In this document: in pieces, positions 1 to 7,022 of the stretch
Layout: each line of letters begins with the position of its first letter
Position numbering within the stretch: the first letter of the stretch is position 1
From: Candidatus Falkowiibacteriota bacterium
GTDB lineage: Bacteria > Patescibacteriota > Patescibacteriia > Patescibacteriales > UBA12465
Length of the DNA stretch: 10,041 bases
Assembly (NCBI GenBank): GCA_903937325.1
Contig: CAIZYV010000028.1
Coordinates: 1 to 10,041, forward strand
Direction of reading: 5' to 3'
Translations under genes and position numbers: made by a program
Notes under the pieces: model-generated
Seen by the model: only the letters and a program-made list of their open reading frames with translations
Told to the model about the DNA's origin: nothing
The model's database searches: none

Positions 1-380
1 AAAACACTTTTGGGCAAACGTAGTGCCAAATAAATGCTTCCGGCTGTTAAATTTGAAGGCAAAGAACCGCGATGCTTAAGTAAAACAGAGGTCGGGCGAG
101 CTTGGGACCAAATTTTTTTTAAAACTTCTCGTTGATGTTTATTTATCTTAACATAAGTCTCTGCCATTTTAAGGCTAGAGACAAGCACTAAAAGAGGGAG
201 TTTTAAGTCACGGCGCTTAATGGCAAATATTTTATCTATTGCTGCCTTATTATCAGCGAGACAAGACAAACCGTAAACAGTATCTGTTGGCAACATTAAA
301 ACCTCCCCACGGCGTAAACGCGCTGATAGAAGCTGGCGCAAGATTAAATCATTATTAGATTTTAAAGTAAAGCACTCCAT
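1..380 (-). CDS. tsaC: Sua5/YciO/YrdC-family L-threonylcarbamoyladenylate synthase, C-terminal part beyond the left edge
   Basis: The first 126 codons are visible, reading from the ATG at 380 to the window edge. The family makes threonylcarbamoyl-AMP from threonine, bicarbonate and ATP in the cytoplasm, the first step of t6A37 formation on ANN-decoding tRNAs. Visible signatures are PTDTVYGL at residues 31-38, the basic IFAIKRR segment at 51-57 followed by LPLLVLV at 61-67, and PTSVLL at 96-101. These match the nucleotide/threonine-binding core of YrdC domains. The usual W-P-G-P stretch before PTSVLL reads WSQARP (91-96) and seems two residues longer than usual. The gene starts 3 nt after the CvpA-family stop and has no Shine-Dalgarno, so it should be co-translated as the last visible gene of the minus operon. 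Whether a Sua5 C-terminal domain exists cannot be seen. Confidence 0.9.
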   Translation of the reverse strand, partial: MECFTLKSNNDLILRQLLSARLRRGEVLMLPTDTVYGLSCLADNKAAIDKIFAIKRRDLKLPLLVLVSSLKMAETYVKINKHQREVLKKIWSQARPTSVLLKHRGSLPSNLTAGSIYLALRLPKSV

Positions 381-383
381 AGC

Positions 384-899
384 TTAAATCAAGGATTGCA
401 AGGCTTTCAAAGCATCTGGTAAGAAAGGCATAACAATTTGTACTATTTTTAAGAAGAATGGTGCGACCTGCGAAGAAATTAAATTATCGCCAAAAAGACT
501 GCCAATCCAGACATAACGAGATACAACAAATAAAATTAAACCAATAAATAAAGAACCCTCTAAAAAACCAACGGCACCACCTAAAAGGCGATTGATTAAT
601 TTTGTAAAAGGAATGATGGAAATGACATTAAATATTTTTTCTAAAATGACAAACACCCAATCTATTACCATCGTCACTAAAACAAAAACGACAATAAAAG
701 AAACGACTTTCCCAAGATTTTCTCGGCTACCAAAAATATTTTGACTCCATTCGTAAAAAGGCAAATAAAAACGGCTAGCAACAAAAGCGCCAACGATTAA
801 GCCGACGATATTACCAAGCAAACGAATCAAACCTTTAGCCAAGCCATTAAAAACAAAGCCGAGCACAATAACGATAAGCGCGATGTCAAAATAAGACAT
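384..899 (-). CDS. CvpA-family multi-pass membrane protein
   Basis: This 171-residue protein is highly hydrophobic, with likely membrane segments near residues 4-20, 25-45, 64-88, 107-128 and possibly 146-165. The start MSYFDIALIVIVLGFVFNGLA, followed by a basic loop (KGLIRLLGN), is the typical N-terminus of the CvpA family, and the segment FTKLINRLLGGAVGFLEG (98-115) matches its conserved central loop. The family was named for a role in colicin V export in E. coli; its biochemical activity is not established and it has been linked to envelope homeostasis. I chose the ATG at 899, 4 nt after the metG stop. An in-frame ATG at 950 would add 17 hydrophilic residues overlapping metG and is unlikely. 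No Shine-Dalgarno is present, which suggests translational coupling to metG. Family assignment is firm, function is not. Confidence 0.85.
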   Translation of the reverse strand: MSYFDIALIVIVLGFVFNGLAKGLIRLLGNIVGLIVGAFVASRFYLPFYEWSQNIFGSRENLGKVVSFIVVFVLVTMVIDWVFVILEKIFNVISIIPFTKLINRLLGGAVGFLEGSLFIGLILFVVSRYVWIGSLFGDNLISSQVAPFFLKIVQIVMPFLPDALKALQSLI

Positions 900-903
900 A
901 TAA

Positions 904-2358
904 TTAGGCGACTTTATTCGGCACATCCAAGCGCGGAAATAAAGATTCACCTTTTAAAATTTGAGAAGAAGAAAATTGTTTGATGATCTGTTCGGCAGTT
1001 AAAGGTAGAAATGGCTGCAACATGACGGCAATACTCAAAATACGCTTTGCCAAAGGTTTCAAAACGGCGGCAATTTCCGCCTGATCGCTTAATTTCCACG
1101 GCGCCTTAATCGTTAAATCTTCATTACAAGCAGCAATTTCCTGCCAAATAAATTGTAGGGCGCGGTTAAATTGATAATTAGCTAAGCCGCTTTCTAGGTG
1201 CAAACGTTGTATAGCTGACTCTGTGTCAATTTTTAGATTGGTAACAATAAGATTTTTTTCTAAAAGCGTGCTGACTCTGGCGACCAGATTACCCAAGCCA
1301 TTTGCCAAATCAGCGTTATATTTCTGACGCAAACGCTCTTCGGAAAAATCGCTGTCTTCAAAAGGTGGTATTTCTGTTAAAAGATAATAACGTAAAGCTT
1401 CGGCGCCATAATTTTTAGCAAATAAAAACGGATCGACACTATTACCGAGACTTTTACTTATTTTTTGGCCATCCGCCGTTAAAAATCCAAAGATTAAAAC
1501 TTGCTTAGAAAGAGGTAAGCCGGCCGACAACAGCATTGCTTGCCACATCGCTGTTTGCTGGCGAAGATTATCTTTGCCACAAACTTGAACAGCTGGCCAA
1601 AAAGCCTGAAAATTAAGCTCATCTTCTGGCCAACCGAGAGTAGAAATATAATTTACCAAAGCATCAAACCAAACATACATTACCTGCTCATCATCACCAG
1701 GCACGGGTACGCCATTAGGCATTTTAGCTTTAAGACGAGAAATGCTGAAATCTTGCAAACCGCTACCGACAAAATTCTTAATTTCCGTGAAACGATGGGT
1801 AGGAATAACAAAATCAGGATGAGATTCGTAAAAAGATAAAAGTTCCGTCTGATATTTTGAAAAGCGAAAAAAATAATTTTCTTCTTCGATAATTTCCAAT
1901 TCACGGTTAGCGTGCCAAGGACAACGGCCTTCCACTAATTCCGAATCAGTCTTTTCTAATTCACAACCGACACAATATTTAACACTATAAACCTTCTTAT
2001 AAATATCTCCTTTAGCCTCACAGAGACGCCAGAAAGCTTGAGCCGCTTGTTCATGATGAGCGTCAGAAGTACGAATAAAATTAGTAAAACTAAGATTTAA
2101 AGCTTCTTTTAGAGATGCAAAGCGAGCGGCGTAGGGATCGCAATAAGCGCGAGGCGACAAACCGGCTGTTTCCGCTTGCTGAAAAATTTTCAAACCATGT
2201 TCATCGGTGCCGGTATTAAAAATAACCTCCCGGCCTTGCAATCTTTGCCAACGGGCAATAACATCCGCCTTGATCATTTCCGCGGCAAAGCCGATATGTG
2301 GATCGGAGTTAGTGTAAGGCAAGGTGGTGGTGATATAAAATTTATTTTTATCTGACAT
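904..2358 (-). CDS. metG: Methionyl-tRNA synthetase, short form
   Basis: This 484-residue class I aminoacyl-tRNA synthetase charges tRNA-Met, including the initiator, with methionine. The ATP-binding signature is HIGF at 21-24 rather than HIGH, and the second signature is KISKS at 299-303. TGTDEHG lies at 49-55 and the methionine-pocket segment MYVWFDALVNYIS at 227-239. The connective domain holds a single zinc knuckle made of C129, C132, C146 and H149; the CxxC...CPxH pattern resembles the Thermus-type enzyme as I remember it. The anticodon-binding helical domain occupies about 345-470. The protein ends there, so the C-terminal Trbp111-like tRNA-binding domain found in longer MetRS is absent. 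The start codon lies inside the last codons of rsmI (11-nt overlap) and no Shine-Dalgarno is visible, so translation is probably coupled. Identification is very secure. Confidence 0.97.
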   Translation of the reverse strand: MSDKNKFYITTTLPYTNSDPHIGFAAEMIKADVIARWQRLQGREVIFNTGTDEHGLKIFQQAETAGLSPRAYCDPYAARFASLKEALNLSFTNFIRTSDAHHEQAAQAFWRLCEAKGDIYKKVYSVKYCVGCELEKTDSELVEGRCPWHANRELEIIEEENYFFRFSKYQTELLSFYESHPDFVIPTHRFTEIKNFVGSGLQDFSISRLKAKMPNGVPVPGDDEQVMYVWFDALVNYISTLGWPEDELNFQAFWPAVQVCGKDNLRQQTAMWQAMLLSAGLPLSKQVLIFGFLTADGQKISKSLGNSVDPFLFAKNYGAEALRYYLLTEIPPFEDSDFSEERLRQKYNADLANGLGNLVARVSTLLEKNLIVTNLKIDTESAIQRLHLESGLANYQFNRALQFIWQEIAACNEDLTIKAPWKLSDQAEIAAVLKPLAKRILSIAVMLQPFLPLTAEQIIKQFSSSQILKGESLFPRLDVPNKVA

Positions 2359-3064
2359 ATTTTACATTTATTTTTCTTACTAAAACCACAAATTCCCCTT
2401 TTTGCATCTCTTCATCTTTATCCAAGCGTTCCGCTAATTCCGCCGGCGTGCCAAAATAAAGGCTTTCAAACATTTTTGTCAGTTCCCGTCCGATCATTAC
2501 TTCTATCGGCCGATTTAATTCGGCGCTAAAGGCAGTCAGTTCCGCCAAGCATTTTTTTATTCGATGCTTGGATTCATAGAAAGCGGCCGGATATTCGGAA
2601 AATAATATATCTTTAATCATCGTCTGCCGACCCTTTTTATGAGGTAAAAAACCAAAAAAAGAAAAGCGGTCGACCGGCCAGCCGGAAACGGACAAAGCAG
2701 CAATAACAGCGCTAGCGCCAGGAAGAGGCACAATTTTCAATTCCTCCCCATACTCTTTACGAGCGGAAGAAACAAGAAAAGAACCGGGATCAGAAATACC
2801 GGGTGTGCCGGCATCAGATACTAAGGCCAAATCTTTTTCCTCGCCAAGATAACGCAGTAACTGCTGAATCTTGGCTGGCCCGGAATGCTGATGATAAGAA
2901 ATAGTTGGTGTCTTAATCTCGTACTTATTAAGTAATTGTCTGGTAACTCGTGTATCCTCACACAAAATATAAGAAACTTCACGTAAAACCCGTAGGGCGC
3001 GCAAACTGATATCTTCCAAATTACCAATTGGCGTAGCCGCCACGAATAAAGTGCCTAGGGCCAT
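2348..3064 (-). CDS. rsmI: 16S rRNA (cytidine-1402 2'-O)-methyltransferase
   Basis: RsmI uses S-adenosylmethionine to methylate the ribose of C1402 in the decoding centre of 16S rRNA, helping start-codon selection and fidelity. The 238-residue protein shows the full family signature: VAATPIGNLEDIS at 8-20, CEDTR at 35-39, SDAGTPGISDPG at 83-94, PGASAV at 115-120, FFGFLP at 136-141, GRELTKMFE at 192-200 and GEFVVLV at 223-229. These belong to the tetrapyrrole-methylase fold (SAM-dependent class III). It is shorter than the E. coli enzyme (about 286 residues) because the C-terminal extension is missing. It starts 2 nt after the unknown membrane protein and its stop overlaps the metG start (ATGTCAGATAA shared). 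No Shine-Dalgarno is visible. Secure. Confidence 0.96.
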   Translation of the reverse strand: MALGTLFVAATPIGNLEDISLRALRVLREVSYILCEDTRVTRQLLNKYEIKTPTISYHQHSGPAKIQQLLRYLGEEKDLALVSDAGTPGISDPGSFLVSSARKEYGEELKIVPLPGASAVIAALSVSGWPVDRFSFFGFLPHKKGRQTMIKDILFSEYPAAFYESKHRIKKCLAELTAFSAELNRPIEVMIGRELTKMFESLYFGTPAELAERLDKDEEMQKGEFVVLVRKINVKYVR

Positions 3065-3066
3065 AA

Positions 3067-4791
3067 TTAAACCATATTATCTTTACGCTCTTTAATATAT
3101 TTCGTCCACTCTTCCGCAATATCAACAATGATCTTGAAAGGTGCTTCAATAATAAAATCAAAAATAAAGATAAAAATATTAACTTTAGAAACATTGCGAG
3201 ATAACCATTTACCCGCAATAATAATCGGCATATAAAAAAGATCGGTGAAGAATGTCCAGAGATTTTCCTTCTTTTCAATCACTAAGAGCTCTTTAACGCC
3301 GCTAGTAACAATGATGCTAAAAAAACTAACAAAAGCTAAGAAAAAAAGAAAAATAATGACACTAACCCAATTAAAGTTGGCTTTAGTCAGCAACCAGATA
3401 ATAACATAAGTAGAAACAAAAAAAGTGCAGGTATAAATTAAATTGAAAATAAAATTAATCGCTTTGCCCCGTTTTTTTGGATTGCGTAATTTTATTGCTT
3501 GCTGCCGCTCGGAGCCAACCAAAGAAATTTCTTTAACTCCAGCGATGATACGATCGGTATTACTATCGCTCGGTACGCGCGTGAACGTAACAAACAAAAA
3601 AAGCAAAACTGCCGGAAACACAACATTTATACCCAAAGAAATAGGATTAAGAGGCTCATTAAACCATTTAATCGCCGGTACTTCTATTAAAAAAACAAAA
3701 ATTGATTTAGTTAAAAAAATGTAAATAATGCTACGCAAAGCCGCTCGCCACAAACGAGACTTAGCTTTTTTATATTTTTGATTACAGACCTTACGGATAG
3801 CATTAAGAAAAGTTTTAGGATTCTGCTTAAATTCATTATAAATTTTGGCCGGGTCATTACTAATTGTATCTTGCAAAACGGTAAAATATAAAGAATAGCG
3901 CCGAACCAAACGATCGAGTTGCTTTTTTAAAGGATGTTTTAATTGAAATTCGATGGCTGACCGCAAGACCCTGATACGAGAAGCAATATCTGCAATTTTT
4001 TCGGGAGTCGGCTGCTTCGCATCGACAGCATCAGATGACCAATCCTGGTTATAATATTTAAATAAAACAAAAGCCAGCATATCCTCATCAAAACGAGAAT
4101 AAGTACGGCTGATACTTAAATAAATCTGAATATTAAGATCAGGGCCAAAAGGTAATTCCGGCGGCAACTGGATAATGCGACCCATAGTGTCGAACATGAC
4201 ATTCACCATGGCCTGCTTAGTTTGATTACTAACTAAATTTTCTTCAATCTCACAAGCAGCTAAATGTAAAATCCATTTTACTAGGTTATTCTTATCCTGA
4301 ATATCGTTCTTTGCTTTCTTAATATCAGTCTGTAAACCTAGGCCGGAATCATAAGCCTGTAAACAGGAACGCTTTAAAGACAAATATTTATCCAGAATTT
4401 GAGAGACTTCTCCAACCTTAGCTTCCGGTAAAGAATTATTAGGGAGATAACTAGCTCTAATTAATTCAGCTAAAAGATGCCGGGATAGTTCTTCGGTACC
4501 CTGCACCTTTAAAAGCCCTTCAATGACTATCTGACGCTTTAAAATACGAGCGATAGCATTTTTCCTTAATAAATGATCTTCTTCGTAATCAACCGCATTA
4601 CGAACCTTTTCATAAAAAAAGGCCATCTTGGAAATCAAGTCGGAAACTTGCAGACGAGGAGATTCATCATCTTGGCCGCTAGCAGGACGATTCAAATCAT
4701 TATAAATCGCCTGAAAGAGCTTTTTGGTATTCTCGTTCATCTCTTCCCCGCCGCTTATAGTTTTTTTTGTTTCTAAATTAGGGCTAACCAT
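3067..4791 (-). CDS. Unrecognised large multi-pass membrane protein with a helical N-terminal region
   Basis: I do not recognise a named domain in this 574-residue protein. Residues 20-345 are hydrophilic, mostly helical and rich in charged residues, with no obvious catalytic motif. From about 350 the sequence becomes membrane-embedded: likely segments at 352-371, 384-404, 445-468 and 473-496, then hydrophobic or amphipathic stretches near 517-530 and 537-555. The tail IFDFIIEAPFKIIVDIAEEW (543-562) ends in a charged KYIKERKD tip. Loops at 405-445 are polar and basic. It is the first gene of the minus operon, 2 nt before rsmI, so it is co-expressed with translation genes. The start is uncertain. 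The ATG at 4791 has no Shine-Dalgarno but resembles other starts here (AT-rich, preceded by TAT). The ATG at 4740 is preceded by GGGGAAGAG and would give 557 residues. It may be a lineage-restricted Patescibacteria family; this is a guess. Confidence 0.75.
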   Translation of the reverse strand: MVSPNLETKKTISGGEEMNENTKKLFQAIYNDLNRPASGQDDESPRLQVSDLISKMAFFYEKVRNAVDYEEDHLLRKNAIARILKRQIVIEGLLKVQGTEELSRHLLAELIRASYLPNNSLPEAKVGEVSQILDKYLSLKRSCLQAYDSGLGLQTDIKKAKNDIQDKNNLVKWILHLAACEIEENLVSNQTKQAMVNVMFDTMGRIIQLPPELPFGPDLNIQIYLSISRTYSRFDEDMLAFVLFKYYNQDWSSDAVDAKQPTPEKIADIASRIRVLRSAIEFQLKHPLKKQLDRLVRRYSLYFTVLQDTISNDPAKIYNEFKQNPKTFLNAIRKVCNQKYKKAKSRLWRAALRSIIYIFLTKSIFVFLIEVPAIKWFNEPLNPISLGINVVFPAVLLFLFVTFTRVPSDSNTDRIIAGVKEISLVGSERQQAIKLRNPKKRGKAINFIFNLIYTCTFFVSTYVIIWLLTKANFNWVSVIIFLFFLAFVSFFSIIVTSGVKELLVIEKKENLWTFFTDLFYMPIIIAGKWLSRNVSKVNIFIFIFDFIIEAPFKIIVDIAEEWTKYIKERKDNMV

Positions 4792-4812
4792 ATAAATTTT
4801 TTGTTCATTTTT

Positions 4813-4841
4813 ATTTTATCCTGTTTACCCCGAAAAAGCAA
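4813..4841 (-). promoter_or_regulatory. Candidate sigma-70-type promoter for the minus-strand operon
   Basis: Read on the minus strand there is TTGCTT (4841-4836), a 17-nt spacer and TAAAAT (4818-4813). The -10 matches five of six consensus bases, the -35 only three. Transcription would begin near 4806, giving a leader of about 15 nt to the ATG at 4791 or about 66 nt to the ATG at 4740. It lies back to back with the secE promoter. Confidence 0.5.
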
Positions 4842-4860
4842 CGGGAAAGAGTCTCCTAGC

Positions 4861-4889
4861 TTGACACAGACAGATGATTTCGGTAATAT
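4861..4889 (+). promoter_or_regulatory. Strong sigma-70-type promoter for secE-nusG-rplK-rplA
   Basis: A perfect -35 TTGACA (4861-4866), a 17-nt spacer and TAATAT (4884-4889, five of six consensus bases). The start of transcription would be near 4896, about 54 nt before the secE start. The strength fits a ribosomal-protein operon. Confidence 0.8.
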
Positions 4890-4901
4890 ATAAACAGATA
4901 C

Positions 4902-4927
4902 AAAAAGTGGCCTCAAAGGCTCTTTTT
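4902..4927 (+). promoter_or_regulatory. Hairpin at the 5' end of the secE transcript
   Basis: AAAAAG (4902-4907) pairs with CTTTTT (4922-4927) and, inside, GCCT (4910-4913) pairs with AGGC (4917-4920) around a CAA loop, with a small TG/T internal loop. It starts only a few bases after the predicted transcription start and ends 22 nt before the secE ATG. It could shield the mRNA 5' end or act as a weak attenuator, but the T-run is consumed in the stem, so a true terminator is doubtful. Confidence 0.35.
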
Positions 4928-4949
4928 AATATTACAAATTTAACCTAAT

Positions 4950-5135
4950 ATGAGCAAAATTAGCCGCTACTTCCAAGAATCTTTGGAAGAAATGAAAAAA
5001 GTTACCTGGCCGACAAAAAAAGAAACCTACACTTACACGGTTCTAGTTATCGTGATTTCTTTAGCCGTCGCTGCCTTTTTGGGAATCTTAGATTATATCT
5101 TTAATCTTGGCTTCACTAAATTTATTATTCAATAA
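4950..5135 (+). CDS. secE: Preprotein translocase subunit SecE
   Basis: SecE clamps SecY in the plasma-membrane translocon. This is the short single-span form (61 residues), as in most bacteria outside the gamma-proteobacteria. The amphipathic cytoplasmic helix carries the family signature EEMKKVTWPTKKET (13-26), followed by one membrane segment at about 30-53 and a short outer tail. The ATG at 4950 has no Shine-Dalgarno; the bases before it are AT-rich (CCTAAT). It is the first gene of the secE-nusG-rplK-rplA unit, and secE-nusG adjacency is nearly universal in bacteria, which supports the call despite the small size. Confidence 0.95.
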   Translation: MSKISRYFQESLEEMKKVTWPTKKETYTYTVLVIVISLAVAAFLGILDYIFNLGFTKFIIQ

Positions 5136-5146
5136 AATTCTCCCTC

Positions 5147-5190
5147 AAGCGCGCAGGAAAAAGGCGTCCACAGCCAAGCATCCCGCGCTT
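5147..5190 (+). promoter_or_regulatory. Structured RNA element in the secE-nusG spacer
   Basis: AAGCGCG (5147-5153) pairs perfectly with CGCGCTT (5184-5190). Inside, GGA (5156-5158) can pair with TCC (5181-5183) and GGC (5163-5165) with GCC (5173-5175), giving a multi-step stem-loop of 44 nt. It ends 8 nt before the nusG start. Only four T follow, so it is not a convincing terminator; a translational control or processing element for nusG is an inference. Confidence 0.45.
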
Positions 5191-5198
5191 TTAAAACT

Positions 5199-5744
5199 AT
5201 GGCCAAACAACTTTTAAACCAAGGACGACGCTGGTATGTCCTCCATACTTATTCCGGGTATGAAGAAAACGTCGCTCAGAATTTGAAGCAAAGAGTGGAA
5301 TCTTTAGACATGGAAAATAAAATCTTCAATATCCTAATCCCGACCGAAAAGAAGATTAAAATTAAAAACGGCAAGCGTAAGGTTGTAGAAGAAAAAATTT
5401 TTCCCGGCTATATTCTAGTAGAGATGGAAGTGACTGATGATTCTTGGTATGTCGTTCGCAACACACCAAATGTCACCGGTTTTATCGGTACCGGCACAAT
5501 ACCAACACCAATCAGCGATACAGAAGTAAAGGCTCTACAGAAAAGAATGGGAGTGGAAGATCCAAAATTCACAATTGATGTTATTATCGGTTCTCCAGTT
5601 AAAATAAATGAGGGTCCTTTCAAGAATATGGAAGGAAAAGTCACTAGCATCGACGAAGCTAAAGGAAAAGTCAAAGTCTCCGTTTCCATGTTTGGTCGCG
5701 AAACCCCGGTAGAATTAGACTTTCTGCAAATTAAAAAATCCTAA
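5199..5744 (+). CDS. nusG: Transcription termination/antitermination factor NusG
   Basis: NusG binds the RNA polymerase clamp, increases processivity, and can couple to Rho or to the ribosome. The 181-residue protein has the NGN domain at about 10-110 (RRWYVLHTYSGYEENVAQNL at 10-29, EEKIFPGYILVEM at 64-76, WYVVRNTPNVTGFIG at 83-97), a short linker, then a KOW domain from about 128 with GSPVKINEGPFKNMEGKV at 131-148 and the closing FGRETPVELDF at 165-175. The length equals the E. coli protein. The ATG at 5199 is the only sensible start. No Shine-Dalgarno is present, and a foldable element ends 8 nt upstream. It lies between secE and rplK in the standard order. Confidence 0.97.
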   Translation: MAKQLLNQGRRWYVLHTYSGYEENVAQNLKQRVESLDMENKIFNILIPTEKKIKIKNGKRKVVEEKIFPGYILVEMEVTDDSWYVVRNTPNVTGFIGTGTIPTPISDTEVKALQKRMGVEDPKFTIDVIIGSPVKINEGPFKNMEGKVTSIDEAKGKVKVSVSMFGRETPVELDFLQIKKS

Positions 5745-5804
5745 GTCAATTTATATAAGCTTATCCGGATGCTTCTACCGGTCGAGCCGAGAATTACAAA
5801 ATAT

Positions 5805-6230
5805 ATGGCTAAGAAGATAAAAACAAAAATCAAATTACAAATTACCGGCGGACAAGCTAACCCAGCTCCTCCCGTCGGTCCAGCTTTAGGCCAGCATGGC
5901 TTAAATATTGCCGAATTCTGTCAGAAATTTAACGAAGCGACCCGCGACAAAATGGGCGACGTTGTTCCGGTAGAAATAACTGTTTTTGACGATCGCACTT
6001 ATACCTTCATCTTAAAAACACCTCCCGCTTCAGAGTTATTAAAAAAAGCGGCCGGCATTAAGAAAGGTTCTGGTAAACCTCGTTCCGATAAAGTCGGACA
6101 AATAACCAAAGCGCAGTTGGCTGAAATTGCTAAAACAAAAATGCCCGATCTTAATGCTCGCGATCTGGAAGCGGCAATGAATATCATCGCCGGCACCGCC
6201 AGACAAATGGGCGTAGAAATCAAAAATTAA
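5805..6230 (+). CDS. rplK: 50S ribosomal protein L11
   Basis: L11 binds the GTPase-associated region of 23S rRNA at the base of the L12 stalk and takes part in factor binding and the stringent response. The 141-residue protein shows KLQITGGQANPAPPVGPALG at residues 10-29, the conserved proline-rich N-terminal domain, then GLNIAEFCQKFNEAT and the RNA-binding C-terminal domain with KKAAGIKKGSGKP and the ending NIIAGTARQMGVEI. I chose the ATG at 5805 because MAKKIKTKIKLQI aligns with the family start. An in-frame ATG at 5769 would add 12 unrelated residues. The 60-nt spacer after nusG contains only weak possible hairpins (for example CCGG at 5765-5768 with CCGG at 5778-5781). No Shine-Dalgarno. 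Confidence 0.97.
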   Translation: MAKKIKTKIKLQITGGQANPAPPVGPALGQHGLNIAEFCQKFNEATRDKMGDVVPVEITVFDDRTYTFILKTPPASELLKKAAGIKKGSGKPRSDKVGQITKAQLAEIAKTKMPDLNARDLEAAMNIIAGTARQMGVEIKN

Positions 6231-6238
6231 TTATAATT

Positions 6239-6287
6239 GTGGGAGCTTGCCGCACTTTTAAGCGCTAAACAAGCGTTATCTCACCAC
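6239..6287 (+). promoter_or_regulatory. Probable ribosomal protein L1 autoregulatory binding site
   Basis: GTGG (6239-6242) pairs with CCAC (6284-6287), GAG (6243-6245) with CTC (6280-6282) leaving A6283 bulged, and CTTG (6246-6249) with CAAG (6270-6273), with an asymmetric CGTTAT loop on the 3' side. CGC (6251-6253) may pair with GCG (6262-6264). The GUGGGAG strand is the same as in the E. coli 23S helix 76-77 L1 site as I remember it. L1 is known to repress its own mRNA through an rRNA mimic. The element ends 8 nt before the rplA start. Confidence 0.65.
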
Positions 6288-6295
6288 GAAAAAAT

Positions 6296-7018
6296 ATGTC
6301 TAAAAAAGACGATAAAAAAACCATCGCTGCCCCTCTAGCGGCAAAAAAGAAAATCAAAGATCTTTCCTCTATTTACGATCGCCTGAAAGCTTATAATCTC
6401 AGTGAAGCAATCGCTATAGTCAAAAAAATAAATAAAACTAAGTTTGATCCTTCCTTAGAAATTCATATTCGCCTAGGTATTAATCCGAAAAAAAGTGACC
6501 AACAAGTCAGAGGTGCCGTCAGCCTGCCTCATGGTACCGGTAAAACCGTGCGCATCGCCGCTTTCGTCTCACCGAGCAATGAAGCCGCCTGTAAGGCAGC
6601 CGGCGCTGAATTTGTTGGCGGTGAAGAATTAATTGAACAAATTAAAAAAACCGAAAAAACTGATTTTGAAGTAGCCATCGCTGAACCTTTAATGATGAAA
6701 AATCTGGCTGTGATCGCAAAAATATTAGGAACACGCGGTCTAATGCCCTCACCAAAAAATGACACTGTTTCTCTTAACCCGGTTAAGGCTGTAGAAGAAT
6801 TAAAAAAGGGTAAAATTAGTTTCAAAAACGACGACACCAGCAACTTACATGCCGTTATTGGCAAATTAAGCTTTGAAGATCAGAAATTGGTTGAAAATTT
6901 TCAAGCTTTTATCGATAATATCCGCAAAATCAAACCAGCTACCGCTAAGGGTTCTTATATCAAAAATGTATCAATCTGCTCTTCTATGAGCCCGAGCGTT
7001 AAAGTAAGTTTAAGCTAA
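6296..7018 (+). CDS. rplA: 50S ribosomal protein L1
   Basis: L1 forms the mobile stalk near the ribosomal E site and often represses its own operon. The 240-residue protein aligns with the family from about residue 30: LSEAIAIVKKINKTKFDPSL, then the signature KKSDQQVRGAVSLPHGTGK (65-83), domain II with GAEFVGGEELIEQI, and TRGLMPSPKNDTVS in place of the usual GRVMPNPK-GTV. The end KGSYIKNVSICSSMSPSVKV matches the conserved C-terminal strand. The N-terminus is a lysine-rich tail of about 25 residues (MSKKDDKKTIAAPLAAKKK), slightly longer than usual. The start at 6296 follows the probable L1-binding hairpin by 8 nt and has no Shine-Dalgarno. It ends the cluster: rplJ and rplL do not follow. Confidence 0.96.
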   Translation: MSKKDDKKTIAAPLAAKKKIKDLSSIYDRLKAYNLSEAIAIVKKINKTKFDPSLEIHIRLGINPKKSDQQVRGAVSLPHGTGKTVRIAAFVSPSNEAACKAAGAEFVGGEELIEQIKKTEKTDFEVAIAEPLMMKNLAVIAKILGTRGLMPSPKNDTVSLNPVKAVEELKKGKISFKNDDTSNLHAVIGKLSFEDQKLVENFQAFIDNIRKIKPATAKGSYIKNVSICSSMSPSVKVSLS

Positions 7019-7022
7019 TTTC

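Noticed and set aside
4773..4808. Minus-strand 11-codon frame MNKKFIWLALI that could be a leader peptide
   Set aside because: Its start lies at or before the predicted transcription start, so it is probably not translated, and it has no regulatory codon run.
5163..5175. The antisense of this stretch contains GTGGACGCC, also found in E. coli 23S rRNA near the L1 site
   Set aside because: Nine bases on the wrong strand are compatible with chance, and the pairing context of the L1 site is absent.
5408..5689. Antisense reading frame of 93 codons within nusG
   Set aside because: It lies entirely within the well-supported nusG gene and shows no family motif.
5755..5789. Palindromes ATAAGCTTAT and ATCCGGAT and short CCGG pairs between nusG and rplK
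   Set aside because: Only 3-4 bp hairpins form, with no consistent structure; no regulatory claim can be supported.
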